A DNA stretch of 64,000 nucleotides, from positions 32,920,754-32,984,753 of the forward strand of contig NC_056765.1 in NCBI RefSeq assembly GCF_018687715.1. The letters run 5' to 3'. Within the stretch, counting starts at the first letter, position 1, and every line of letters begins with the position of its first letter. The position numbers and the translations under genes are program-made. This document shows positions 44,256 through 55,467 of this stretch, piece by piece. The notes beneath the pieces are model-generated. The model worked only from the letters and a program-made list of their open reading frames with translations, searched no databases and had not been told where the DNA came from. The DNA is from Carya illinoinensis (taxonomy: Eukaryota; Streptophyta; Magnoliopsida; Fagales; Juglandaceae).

Positions 44256-44915
44256 TTGCAACACAGAACCACATTGCCGGTTATTATGAATGAACTAAAA
44301 GCATCTATTGAGACTCTTAGTAACCGGTATATGCCCTGGTTATCCACCATCCCACTTAATCTTGGGCTTAGGTGGGTGCCAACCTGGAAGGCTCTGCCAA
44401 ATCAAGTGATTGATCCAAGGACTAAGAGGCGTGTAAACTCTATTTTTACGTCCTTACCCCTTGAGTTCACATTTTATATTGAGATGGCAGATGAAGAAGT
44501 ATCTTTAGACTTTGGGTACTCTTATCAACTTGTTCATTTTTCAACTTTGTTTACTTATGAGCGAGGTCCTGTTAAACACCGTTACAACTTAGGTTGCTTC
44601 TTTAGAGCTAAACCTGCGTCTTTACAGGCGCTGTGGGCTCGAGTGAAACCGAAGGGGTATATGGAGTCTCAGGACAATGTACCTGCCATTCCTAACTGTA
44701 TTGCGGGTTCACGCGAGGGAAAAGGAAAGCTTAGGTTGTTTGTTATAGGTAACTATATCAAACAGCGGTTGCTTAGGCCTTTACATGATTGGACGATGGA
44801 TGTTCTCCGTCGTCTTCCATGTGATGGGACCTTTAACCAACCAAAACCTTTGGACCAGCTAGCGGGTAAGACCATAGTTTATAGCTTTGATCTTACTGCA
44901 GCTACAGATAGAGGG
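44256..44915 (+). pseudogene. Endogenous mitovirus RNA-dependent RNA polymerase fragment
   Basis: About 220 codons with no stop match the N-terminal and central part of a mitovirus polymerase, the single protein of these capsidless RNA viruses that replicate in mitochondria. Seen: LGLRWVPTWKALPNQ near the start, EGKGKLRLFVIGNYIKQRLL, PLHDWTMDVLRRLP, DGTFNQP and the motif A-like YSFDLTAATDR. Similarity ends right after that motif; the segment with the GDD active site is missing and the frame runs a few unrelated residues to a stop at 44,937. Tryptophan is TGG throughout. No expression signal is evident, and it cannot encode an active polymerase. Such relics are known in plant mitochondrial and nuclear genomes. 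Confidence 0.88.
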
Positions 44916-45819
44916 CCTAGCCTGCATACATATATATAAAAATAGCATTACATTAGCTGTTGCTTGCTGTATCTTACTGATGCAGCAAGGGAGGATCAGA
45001 CTGTATCGCTTTTCATATGCAAATAGGTGCCCCTTTGGCTGCTCCTCTTATTCCATTATCGATTGCTTCTAGCGGCGGATAATAGGAAAACCTCTCTCGT
45101 GGACCGGGTATATAAAGAGTTCCAGAGTCCCTGTTACTATTTCCGAGCCATCTTTTGATTCTATGATTCGCCCTCTTAGAATAACCCGTTTCAATTGGTT
45201 CTGGTCTTCGCCTTCATTTATTCTGGTATGGATGCAACTTGCCTTGTTCCTATATAGCACATCCGGCACTTTATGAAATTCGTCTTTTCTTTGTATGTAT
45301 ACTAGATAGTTTCCTGATTTCGAGCCCTGCTTTTGTCTTTGGTTTAGAATTCCCCGTTCCCTTTTGAATCGCGTGCATTTTCTTTCGGCTATTACCTTCT
45401 CCATTATTCTTCCTTAGCCTTAGATGTCCTTTTCAAAGGTCCAACTGATCACCGCGTAAAAAGTAAATTTGAGAGCCAAATCCAAAACAAGGGATGAGCG
45501 TTGACCAGGCAGTTGGTGCAATCACCTCTCATGAGGTTGAAGCTGAGCCAGAAAGACAAGGCTTTTACGACAAATGGCAAGAATGTTCACTTATGACATT
45601 AAGATCTCGGAAGAACCTAGCAATAGAAAACAACTATAGATAGCATGAACTTAGCAGCAGTAAATAACCTATAACCATAGTTAGAACTCACCTTGAACTA
45701 GCAGCACAGCAGGAGACTAGAGGCACTCGAGACTCTCATTCATTTGCCTACCAAGTTCTGAAAGAATTCATTCGTAGAAGAAGATTCTTCCTTCATTGTG
45801 AGCCAAGTCACTCTTGATT

Positions 45820-46450
45820 TGTGCTTTTATACCATTTCTTCTCGCCTGAGCTCCTCATGCAAGGCCTTGCAGAGTGTAGACTCTTTTATTCTGTCATACT
45901 CAGTGTGGGCGGTCCGCTGAACATGGTCTAATTCATTTGTTAAGGCTTGAATCTTCTGCTGTATAACCCCGAAGTGCTCCTTGTTCCATTTTTTCAAGGC
46001 TTCCTTTGTATGAGAGATTATCTGGCACAATTTTAAAAGAGGAAAGCCTCTACAGGTTGTCTGCCATGCATCTGATATTACCTGGTGACTGGAGCTATCA
46101 CGAGTCCAGAATGCTTCAAAACGAAAAGGCTTAGGAAGTGAGGAATGAGTACCCGTGGTATCTGGGATGATGGGAGAATGATTTGAAGTTCACATGGGCA
46201 AATTGATGATCGATGCTTTTGGGAAAAAAAGTCTCCATGCTGAGTTACAGATTCCTCTGTCGAGCCTTTCTTTGATTAGAGAATTGCCACTTCTGCCATT
46301 AACACAGGTATAGGGATTTCCCTGGAATCCCAAGTCAATCAAACCATACTTTTGTATGAAATGGCCCAACCCCTTAGAGTAGGAGGGATCTATGGGTTTG
46401 CCTCCCAGCTTATCTGAAGCTTGAAGAAGGGAGTTGAAACTAATAGCTAG
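45820..46450 (-). pseudogene. LINE endonuclease-RT linker fragment
   Basis: Minus-strand frames read, with stops and shifts, GNPYTCVNGR-like and GNSLIKERLDRG-like endonuclease residues, then FRFEAFWTRDSSSHQVISDA, then ALKKWNKEHFGVIQQKIQAL and LHEELRREE. That is the usual order between endonuclease and reverse transcriptase of plant L1 elements. Confidence 0.8.
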
Positions 46451-47029
46451 AAAAACAAGCTATTCCATTTAAGGCATAAGATGAACCAAGGAATCCAACC
46501 AAATAAAAATGAATAAGCATGTGAGAACAACATTGTTTGCATTGATTCAATTGATTTGAAGCGGCGGTTATACTATATATACAGACATAGTTTTCACTAG
46601 GGGTTTTTATCGAATTGGTCACAAGCCCATCAAAAGCAACCTTAGTAGAAAGCCACTCTTCCAGAGTCTCGTCCATCGTCTGCTTAGGCGACTATTTAAT
46701 TGCCTTTATATCTACCTGTGAGTTAGGCCGAATACTCCACTATACTATATAAGCTAGGCTCCTTCCTTTGTTCTTTTTAATATACACTAAACCGAAAGTC
46801 TTGGTTTCAATGACTCCCCAAGCCATGACCTATTTGATCCTTCAGAACCAACTTCAGCATTGAGTAAAGAAAAGAAGAATTCACTATTGGATCCTTCAGT
46901 CGGGTGGACATCAAAATCTTCACTTTCATGAGCAGGATCTGGAGTTTAGGAATCGAGTATAGATGCTAGCCATTCTATAGGCGAGAGAACCGCTGACCCA
47001 TTACTGGTTTTATAAAGGGGGTTGATAAA

Positions 47030-47440
47030 AGACAACAGGTTTAAGACAAAGGCATGGCACGGGAGATGGAGCACTTTAAACAGATATACTCCTCTACCAA
47101 CCCCCAATTTCCACAGGACCTCTAGGGAAAAATTACACCAGTAAACACGGAGGAGGACAATAGTCTTCTATGTGCTATTCCAGATGAGCAGGAGATATGG
47201 GAAGCTCTCAAAGCTATAGGATCAAAAAAAGCCCCGGGGCCCGATAGGATAACAGCTCTCTTCTTTAAACACTATTGGGAGATTATTAGCGTGGAACTCA
47301 TTGATTCAGTAAGGTCCTTCTTCATCTCAGATTTGATTTTGAAAAGAATCACCCATACCAATATCACACTGATTTCCAAGTCAGACAATGCGTGCATGGT
47401 AGCTATCGCCCTTTCTGTCTACCTGACAGAGAGGGAAAAC
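47030..47440 (+). pseudogene. LINE reverse-transcriptase N-terminal fragment
   Basis: Plus-strand frame with PDEQEIWEALKAIGSKKAPG, PDRITALFFKHYWEII and THTNITLISK, the first RT motifs of plant LINEs. It is opposite in orientation to the LINE piece at 45,820-46,450, so the two are not one simple element. Confidence 0.85.
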
Positions 47441-47796
47441 TTTGAAAGAACTCTTCAAAAGAAAAACTACTTAGGTGCTCAGCCTCAGCCACCACTTTCA
47501 AATTTACTATAGATGAAGAGTTAATCGAGATTATTGTTTTGCTTTTAGGCTCAATATCTCACAATGGTTTTTTCTCAGGACAATAAGTAAGGATCTATGA
47601 AATAATAATGCAATAGGTCTGTTACATCCGATATCCGATTTGTTGCAGCGGTCGTGTCGCCGCAACAACCAGACCGATATATAAGCTGTCCCTCTTTCCC
47701 CCGTAAAAGGGTTACGTTTTTCCCTCGCCGCGACCAAATACCCAGTGCCGCCGTGAATCCGTCGGGCCTCGCGTCACAGCTGGTAAGGACTCCTTC

Positions 47797-47798
47797 GC

Positions 47799-47866
<68 letters not shown>
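47797..47866. repeat. (CT)n microsatellite, ~60 bp
   Basis: Nearly pure TC repeat. It opens low-complexity frames on both strands (LSLSLS and REREREs), which are not genes. GC-rich surroundings (47,640-48,200) look like a gene 5' end or a transposon-captured leader. Confidence 0.95.
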
Positions 47867-47867
<1 letters not shown>

Positions 47868-48199
47868 TTGGTGTCTCTCTCTGTGTAATGGCTGATTTCG
47901 AGACTTTTCCCATTGTCACAGACACAGAGCTCGCCATGCGTCGTCTCCTCTGCCGTCGCCTGGTATCACCGTCACCGCAGATATATTGGCTCCCCTCTCT
48001 CTATCCCTCTTGTCTCTTTATCTCTCTCTACGTGTAATGCCTTAACCCTAGCAATTTTCATTTTTCGCAGAAACAGAGGACTTCTTGTGCCGCCCCCATC
48101 CGCCCTATATTAACCACGGATCCGTCTCTCTTTATAAAACCCCTCTCTCACTCTATCCCTCACTCTGTAATGGCCTAACCCTAGCCATTTTTTCATCTG

Positions 48200-49435
48200 C
48201 CTATATATAGATTTTCATCTGTGATTTATTTTTCGTAGACCATTTTGCTTGTAGTAATACTAGGCGTTGGTACTATTGGGATGCAATTGCAGTAGACAAA
48301 ATCGATTTTTTCATTCCTTTATGTCCATGAAACTTGTCCCAATGTTGCTGTGTTTGCTCTGTTTGCCGTGTTTGCTGTGTTTGGTTGGTGCTGTGCTTAG
48401 CTTGTGCTTTGAACTGTGTTATGTTTCTCCCTAGTAGCTGTTTCATTGGATGACTCATTTACATGTTCTTTCTTCATGAAGCATACCTGTAAATGCAAGC
48501 ACATGCTTCGAACATCTTCTTCATTCTCTTACTTTGTGCTTTCTGGTATCGATTAAGGAGGAATTTTATCCTTCTTTTTGGGAAAATGTACTCTTCCTCA
48601 CAACCCAATGGTATGATATTTTTAATAACATGGCTTTATGATAAACCGGCTCTTAAACCCCCTTCTCTTGTCCTGTTCAGATGATGATGTATCATTTCAA
48701 TAAATACACTCTCTTGTGATATCATAGGAGAGATTATATGGTGCTATAATGCTTCTGAGACTAACTGAATTTGAGCTTTTAAATTGTTATAAATTCCCTG
48801 TTATATTTCTTTTGTGATCATTTTCTGTTGACAATCAATACAAACTTCATTATAGTAAGGACTGCTGAATTCCTGCTACGTAAACCACGTATCAAATCAA
48901 GCATTTCTCCACGCCTAACTCTTTTAATGATATACCTGAAATGACATGCCCTTAATTGTTTATCAGAGAAAAGGTTCACATGCAAGAAAACCTTTTAATG
49001 ATATACCTGAAATCACATGCAAGAAAACTTTTATAATGATATACCTGCCCTTCGAGATCCCAACACATAACTGATCCCCTTCTTAACTTCAATTCGACCA
49101 ATATGTGTACCTTCTATCTTCAAACTTTTGATTAGCCCCTTATGACATGTCTACTCTATAGTGGTCATTCGAGAAAAATCCAATAAATATAATTAACATC
49201 AATATAGAGTTTGAAGTGGTTGTAGGACCTACGCAAGAATTTTTATATAAACTTTTATATCAGCTAAAAGTTTCTCCAGCGCGCGATATAGACATTCAAT
49301 TTCAGCTTGTTGCCATTAATGTGATTCCTGCGATTTAGATGTCTGACAATTTATTTTGTATTAACTAATGGATAATCAATTTTTATTAATGATTCTAAGC
49401 CATTAATAACCAGTAAACAAATAATAGTTTGCAAT
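48200..49435. other. No gene recognised
   Basis: Intron-like, T-rich sequence with a short direct repeat (ttttaatgatatacctgaaa, 48,922 and 48,992). Small frames show no known domain. Confidence 0.5.
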
Positions 49436-49440
49436 AATTT

Positions 49441-49680
49441 AGGCTGACTTTGTATTACAATGGGAGAAGTTAAATCATCGCAAGACGGTGTTGAACCAAC
49501 TACGTAGGAGGTTTAATTCTTTTCACTACGAGTTGCACAAGATCTACACCAGCTATGGAAGTCATAAAATGGCGTTGGCAAAAGGCACTGATTTGGTGGA
49601 TGCAGAGGTGTGGAAGACTTTATGCGATAGGTGGGGTAGCAAGGACTTCTACTCTATCCGTCTCATGCTTTCATTATAGG
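49441..49680 (+). pseudogene. En/Spm-type transposase remnant
   Basis: The frame encodes LNQLRRRFNSFHYELHKIY, SYGSHKMALAKGTDLVDAEV and WKTLCDRWGSKDF. This resembles the conserved C-terminal region of plant Ptta/En/Spm (Transposase_24-type) proteins, where an acidic stretch precedes W..LC..W.S.EF. It is short and isolated, supporting a CACTA-like origin for the surrounding element. Family call is from memory of the motif. Confidence 0.55.
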
Positions 49681-49736
49681 GTTCTTGCCAACGTTGTTTT
49701 AGAGGTCACAATGGCCCAGTCTCTATCTTGTCCGAT

Positions 49737-49912
49737 AAATTGTTAGGTGAGGTTGGTGGAAAAGTATTGGCAAGTGGAGGTGAAGATGCTACTGTTTGCC
49801 TTTGGTCCCTTAACTCTAGTTGCAAGTGTGGCCAGCAGGCGCTAAAGGCTACTCTGTATGGGCATGAAAAACCTGTGAAGTTAATGTCAGTTGCTGGGTA
49901 TGAGTTTTCAAT
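49737..49912 (+). pseudogene. Captured WD40-repeat exon
   Basis: The frame LLGEVGGKVLASGGEDATVC, LWSLNSS, LKATLYGHEKPVKLMSVAGY is one and a half WD40 blades (GGEDATVCLWSL; GH dipeptide in YGHEKPV). It is in the same orientation as the transposase remnant and only ~60 bp downstream, with no other exon of such a gene recognised nearby. That suggests a host exon captured by the transposon rather than a resident gene. Confidence 0.7.
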
Positions 49913-49924
49913 GATTAAAACTTA

Positions 49925-51185
49925 ATAAATGTGACTTTATTATTTGATGCTAATTATCTTTTAGGTTTTAATATTGTGCACCAAGTAAAATGGAATCTTT
50001 ATGTTGTGGGTGACCATTTCTTGTTATTAAACTGATCTATTCTTGTTTTCATCATTCTTCCGGGCATAAAACTTCTCTTTTGGCGACCATTTTGAAAAAT
50101 TCCAAGGTACCTCCAGTTCATATTATTGCTGTTATTGTTAATGCTTGTAACAATAAGCCATTGGACTTGTTATTTGGTCAGCTATTTTATTATGCATGTT
50201 AAGATATGGAACTAGTACTTATTTATGTCATAGCTTCTGACATACATGACATTTAATCCTTCTTGATCACCATGTCAACACTACGTCATTCTCTGTCTCT
50301 TTCTTGATTTGTATGAGCTCTCTGTTTACTTGAGTAAGATGGTTGACCGATCCCCAGGGAACATGGGGGTATCTCACCCTCAACTTAGGGGAAGAAGATG
50401 AATAAGCTTTGTTTTCATTTTTGCTACATTTGCTTTGAATTTGGAATGAAAAAAATATTGCAACCGTGTAGTATTAGTCTTCAAGATGATGAGGTGTAGG
50501 AGCGGTACACGTTGATTTTTAACGACTAAACATGCAAACTCTGTTGAGAACCATAAATCTTCACATGTAACTCTCTTTCTTGTGCCAGGAGAATTCTATG
50601 CTTTGCCTCCAATTCCACAACTGTTTAAGCAGATGTTAATATTCTTTGGTACTAATTTTCTAGCAATATTCAATGAAGTTTGTGATTCAAGTTTTTATCT
50701 CATCTCTACATATGTTTTTGAGATGAAAATCTCCTTTGAGGGACAAGTTTTACCCAGCTAGATATTGAAATGGCTTTCACGCCTTTGGAGGACAATATTT
50801 CTGCAAGTATGTTGGACTTAATGTGCTTTGTACTTTGGTGTGACTTGAGAAGTCTAAAGTTGCACATGACAAATATAATGTAGTTGCTTTATGCATTGTA
50901 ATATAATGTAATTGCTTAGAATATAAAGCAAGTACTTTGTGTAATTGTTTTATGGATTGTAATATAATGTAAGATGTGTAATTTTTTTTTTTTATGCATT
51001 TTGTTTCAATATTATTATTATTTATTTTGTAACACACTATTTTCGGGGATCTAGAATCGTGGGAAATAATTAACTCTGTCAATACAACTTATTTGTGGCA
51101 ACTATCATCGCTGCAAATATCTATTTGCGACCAGACAAATTTTTACACCATTTGCTGCAAAATATATGACGTTGAAAAAGCAGTG
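49925..51185. other. Interior of CACTA-2, no gene recognised
   Basis: AT-rich; imperfect repeats of ttgtaatataatgtaattgc (50,875-50,975) and a T-run at 50,982. CACTA-like sub-terminal motifs begin about 51,095. Confidence 0.4.
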
Positions 51186-51189
51186 GTTC

Positions 51190-52253
51190 TACACAACACT
51201 ACACCTAGAGGGGGGGTGAATAGGTGTAATCTAATTTTTATGGCCTTTTGAAAATTAATCAAACAAGCAGATAATAAATGAAACAAATAACACAAATAAT
51301 CAACACATGATTTTGTTCACGGAGTGGAAACTCATTTGAAGAACCTCTTCAAAATCTAAAACCACTCCGGGTGTAAGACACCACCTCAAATCCACTATAG
51401 AAACTTTAGTTTGTTACAACCAATTTAGAACACTCACAAAACCTTTGTAGTAGCTAAACTTGGCTTGCAACACCACGAGTGACCCACTCGATCTCTACAC
51501 GCATGTAGTGTCGGAACTCCGACCTTCCTATAGCTTCCCACGAGAACCTCTCGATCTCTGCATCAACGGCAGCTCCGGACTCTTCCGGCCAACAAAAATG
51601 TCAACTTCAATGGACTCAAGTAAAAGCTGATTTTTGTGTATGTTGTGGTGGAGAAATGTTTTTCCAAGAAAGAATCAATCAAATGGGGGAGAGATTGCTC
51701 TAAGATGTTCTTGGAGGCCCTTAGGGTTTTTGCTCTGATTCTCCACACCTAGAACAGAAGCCATGCTGTTCTATTTATAGTTCCCATCAAATGAGGCGTT
51801 CAAAACCCTACATTGTGAGTGATCTGGAACATTGGCTCGAGCGAGGTGTCGAGCGAAGGTCGAGCGCCGAATTCTGCCTGAGTTCGCTCGAGCTCCATGT
51901 CGAGCGAGTATCGAGCGGTTGACTCTGCCTGAGTTCGCTCGAGCTCAGTGTCGAGCGAGAGTCGAGCGAAACACTCTGCCTGGGTTCGCTCGAGCTGTAT
52001 GTCGAGCGAGGGTCGAGCGGTTGAATCTGTCTGAGTTCGCTCGAGCTGCATGTCGAGCGAGGATCGAGCGGTGCAATCTGCCCAAGTTCGCTCGAGCGCT
52101 CTGTCGAGCGAGGGTCGAGCGAAGTTGCTTCTTTTGACCAATAATGAGCACACTTCAAGCTTTCCGCAACGACACTTATTACAACACTCTTTTACACAGG
52201 TTTTAACAAGAATATGCCAATACACTCATTTTTCCCTCAACAGACGTTATGGT
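51190..52253. mobile_element. Nested dispersed repeat starting CTAGAGGGGGGGTGAATAGG
   Basis: This ~1.06-kb block interrupts the CACTA-2 end: CACTA-like motifs stop at about 51,185 and resume at about 52,258. It opens with acctagagggggggtgaata, a phrase common in plant dispersed repeats, has a GC-normal body without protein similarity, and ends near tttttccctcaacag. Its class is unsettled. Confidence 0.5.
51836..52130. repeat. 51-bp satellite, ~5.8 copies, CTCGAG/TCGAGCGA rich
   Basis: The phrase TTCGCTCGAGC recurs at 51,883, 51,934, 51,985, 52,036 and 52,087, exactly 51 bp apart. Each unit also has GTCGAGCGAG-TCGAGCG. Because 51 is divisible by 3, several frames on both strands remain open for 68-141 codons; I treat these as by-products. 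Confidence 0.97.
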
Positions 52254-52659
52254 TGGAAATTATTATTTGCAGCGATTATACTGCTGCAAATCAACATGGG
52301 TGACTATTTATAATTTCTGGTCGCAAATAAGTATTTGCTGTGGCGTAACAAGAACTTGCGACCAAGTTTCAATGTTATAGCTGACCATTTCTGGCGAGAA
52401 AAAATTGTCACGAAAATTTCTACCAGCAATAATTAATCCTGGTTGGTGCTTTTTTATGATAAAATTTTAGACTATTTGCTGCGTTATGGATCGCCGCAAT
52501 AGTTCATAGATTTCGCGATGCTTTTTTGTATCATTGTTAAAAACTTTTTGAGACGTAGTACCGACCATCTACCAGCAAAAGAGCTTGGACGCTAAAAATC
52601 ATTTGCGGTGCAATTTGATGTTTTTGCGACGATTATTTTCGCCACAAAAATCTAAATTT

Positions 52660-52775
52660 GAAGATCCCAAACCAAGAGGAGCAATGCTGTTATAGAACTG
52701 TGAATTAGCATCAACCGAAGACAAATGCATCCCGCATTCTTTAACTTTCACTTCCACTTCTCTTTGTAATGTTCG
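52660..52775 (-). pseudogene. TNL C-terminal domain relic
   Basis: The minus strand reads EVEVKVKECGMHL, then AP-LGLGS, close to the EVEVKEWGLHL...LGLGSD segment of the C-terminal domain of TNL A (20,110-20,200) and TNL B (62,335-62,420). Only ~110 bp remain, joined directly to the broken CACTA-2 end. Confidence 0.75.
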
Positions 52776-52934
52776 CTACTTTCTGTACATAGAATACATA
52801 TTGTATATATATTAGAAGACTCCCAATACTCTCACATTGTGTGACAAATTTCCACACAGTTAGTTCACAATTGTCTTTATGGCATCTAGAGACGTTGTGA
52901 GAGCAAGAGAGTCTTACTCCCATGGCAGCCATTT

Positions 52935-53960
52935 CACTATCTGTCAATAACTTTTACGGTTGAACCATGGAAATTATCCTCTATGGAGAGAACCAGTCGT
53001 GGCCTTGGTTGAGAGCCACGACCTCATGAACCACTTCACCAATTCTGTTCCTCCACCGATGACTTAACAACAATCACCCACAAAGAAATCAACCCCACTT
53101 ACCTATAATGGTGGAAGGAGGATCGATTGCTTTGGGGTTGGATCATCAGTACACTGTCTGAGGAATCATTCGGCTTAGTTGTAGGGCTTTAAACTTCCTA
53201 CCAAGTTTGGCATGTTCTTGAAGAGGCCTATGCTCAGGAGTCCCAAGAAAGAGAATTTCAACTTACTTAGCAACTCACCTACATGTGGAAGGAGGCGTCG
53301 GTTTCGTTACAGGAACATCTTAGAAACTTCAAAACTGTATGTGATAATCTAGCAGGAATTGGTCGACCAGTGAGTGACAAATTGAAGGTGTTCGCCCTTC
53401 TCAACGGCCTTGGACCGAAGTACGAACCCTTCAGGACACCATGCTCAAGCTGCCGATGCCTTCTTATGCTGAGGTTGTGTCGCTGCTACAGGGGTTTGAT
53501 ACACGAACCCAACTTCACGAGACCTACAATGCACAAAGTTATGTGTTTTATGGCCCAAATGCAAGGAACGGGAATTCTAAACCGAAGTACTTCTCATCCC
53601 GTGGATGTGGCTTCTCCCAAGCCAATCACGTGTCACGCCCAAACCCCTCTCCTAGTGGGACACAACACAACTCTGCCCCAAATAATGTGCGTGACTCTTC
53701 TTGGGAAAATACTCGCATGGAGACTTGTCAAATTTGCGGAAAAAAGGGGCATATTGCGTTAAAATGCTGGCGCCAATTTGATCACGCTCTTCAGCCCGAT
53801 GACATTCCTCAAGCATTGGCTGCCATGACACTTGAAAATGGCACTAATGATGCTGAGTGATTGTACCACACTTGAAAATGGGATACTCAGGTAGCTCTGA
53901 AATTCAAGCATAGAAACAGTGAAGGCTGCAACTATGGTCCACCATATGAGTGGCAAGTGT
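52935..53960 (+). pseudogene. Copia gag fragment, degenerate
   Basis: Broken frames match a Copia Gag: NYPLWRE-like start, WGWIISTLSEESFGLVVG, VWHVLEEAYAQESQEREFQL, SLQEHLRNFKTVCDNLAGIG and VSDKLKVFALLNGLGPKYEPF. A frameshift near 53,440 is followed by an open part with a CCHC knuckle (CQICGKKGHIALKC). Stops interrupt it at several points; protease and later domains are absent. Confidence 0.85.
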
Positions 53961-53969
53961 ACAAGTAGG

Positions 53970-54890
53970 TCCTTTTTTTAGGGTTCTTCTGGGTTAATTT
54001 TTTGTAAGGATTGTGGATGATTGTACCATATATGTGTGTGTGTGTGTGTGTGTCTGTTTATATGCATTTATTTATGTTTTTTTCTTTCATTTTGTTTGAA
54101 CAGCACTCTTGGTGCTAGTCATGTAGTACCAAACGTACACTATAAAGGGAGGCAAGGAGACTATTATGTTATGGTATGATCCACACAAACTGCATCTTTA
54201 TCATCTCTCCATTATAACTTGTTGGTTTAACTTTTATACTTGTTTATATGCAGGTTATGGACATGCTAGGTCCCACCCTGTGGGATGTTTGGAATACTTC
54301 AGGGTAGGCGTGAGTATCCCATGCTTGTATCTTTCTTTACCTCCTAGAGTGTCATAATTTTTATTGTTCTACTGGCCTGTGTTGTCTTGAAATCTTTGGG
54401 CTTGGTTGGAGGCAAAGCTCAATTAAGTTATTTAATTACATCACCAAAGTGCAATTTTTCTATTTTACATACTGACTTTTACAATATGTCATCCATCAGC
54501 TTATCTATTTTTTCTCTATATCATTTAAATATTATATTATTTAATAGTTTGTTGGAGAAAAAAAATACAAGGAGAGAAACTATTGTGAGAGACAGGGGAG
54601 AGAAATAATAATAAATTGTTTAGATGAATGAACAGTAACCTCTACATGTAGAGATTATTGTAGCCAATTGTAAAATAGAAATAGAATAGATGATCCATTG
54701 GAATGGACAACTCTAATCTACCAAAACTCCTGATTTTATACCTTAAAACTATTAAAGAGCATCTGTGAAATCAGCATGATTCAAATTATACTGCAAAACC
54801 CCGTGATTTAAATTCTACTGCCTATATGCTCTGTTGGTGAAGAATGCTGCAACCAGCCACAAGGTGTTTCATGAAAATATATGACTTTGA
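53970..54890. other. No gene recognised
   Basis: AT-rich with a TG run at 54,031-54,053. Short frames only. Confidence 0.5.
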
Positions 54891-54894
54891 ACTT

Positions 54895-54985
54895 TTTTGA
54901 TCAATAAACAAAGAGTTTTATTGATGATATAGGTAGGCATAGCCCTAGTGCACAGGACCTATATGAGAGTGGCAACCAAGCATGA
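54895..54985 (-). repeat. LINE 3' tail, antisense
   Basis: tttgatcaataaacaaagag, ttttattgatgatataggta and ggcatagccctagtgcacag form the antisense signature of the LINE tail family also seen at 10,975 and 12,985. It lies about 200 bp left of the copy B boundary. Confidence 0.65.
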
Positions 54986-55467
54986 GTATCCAGTGATACA
55001 ACTAGGAAATAAAGATCACTTCCATGACCTTTATAGGCTAACATTGTAATGAAGCAGCAAAGAGCGATTTGTACTCTCCTTTTACAGTATTTTCTTTGAA
55101 AATCAAGAAATCTTGTATTCAGGTGGTTGTCAATAATCGCAGCCAGACCATCAATATAAAAATGTCCTATGCCATTTTGGTTATGAAATATTTAGGTGGA
55201 TGTAGCATACTACTTTTGTTAATGTAATCTTTTTTGAGAAGTAATATAAATTTGATAAAAAAAAATGCAAAAGATTCAATCCAAGCACACAGACGTACAC
55301 AAGAAAGACACCTATCTAGATAGTTGATCTTCAACTGTTAATCTTGAAGTTAATCTTGAACTGTTATAAAATTGCAATTTTTTTTCTATATATCTTAAAA
55401 AAGTGAAATGATGATCCACCCTTCATTCCTGTCCTATACCCACCCATATAAAAAGGAGGGGGTGGGG

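Larger units (their letters stand above)
44000..47020. other. Mosaic of possible mitochondrial origin (NUMT candidate)
   Basis: Base composition is more balanced than in the flanking spacer. It holds a mitovirus polymerase relic, a class best known from plant mitochondrial genomes, and text such as gaagaagctgctgatagcta and ggcgagagaaccgctgaccc that has the look of plant mitochondrial intergenic DNA. It also contains LINE pieces, which occur in both genomes. No standard mitochondrial gene was recognised, so this is inference. A 111-codon frame at 45,069-45,404 (-) is unidentified. Confidence 0.4.
47520..52655 (+). mobile_element. Decayed CACTA-like element (CACTA-2)
   Basis: Sub-terminal CACTA-like motifs are present at both sides: ttgcagcggtcgtgtcgccgc near 47,643, and a dense set at 51,095-51,180 and 52,255-52,650 (ATTTGCAGCGAT, TTGCGACCA, CTGCAAAT, TTTGCGACGATT). 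Between them lie a transposase-like segment and a captured WD40 exon. Neither CACTA terminus proper was found; the right end stops at a TNL relic. Limits are approximate. Confidence 0.5.

Noticed and set aside
45069..45404. A 111-codon minus-strand frame beside the mitovirus fragment
   Set aside because: No family recognised and no supporting context; mentioned only as part of the mosaic.
47575..48037. Open frames of 120 and 127 codons over the CT-rich region
   Set aside because: They are generated by the (CT)n microsatellite (Leu-Ser and Arg-Glu runs) on opposite strands and contain no domain.
51800..52225. Frames of 68-141 codons across the 51-bp satellite, possibly a repeat protein
   Set aside because: Open in several frames on both strands at once because the unit is a stop-poor multiple of three; no start context, no similarity outside the repeat.
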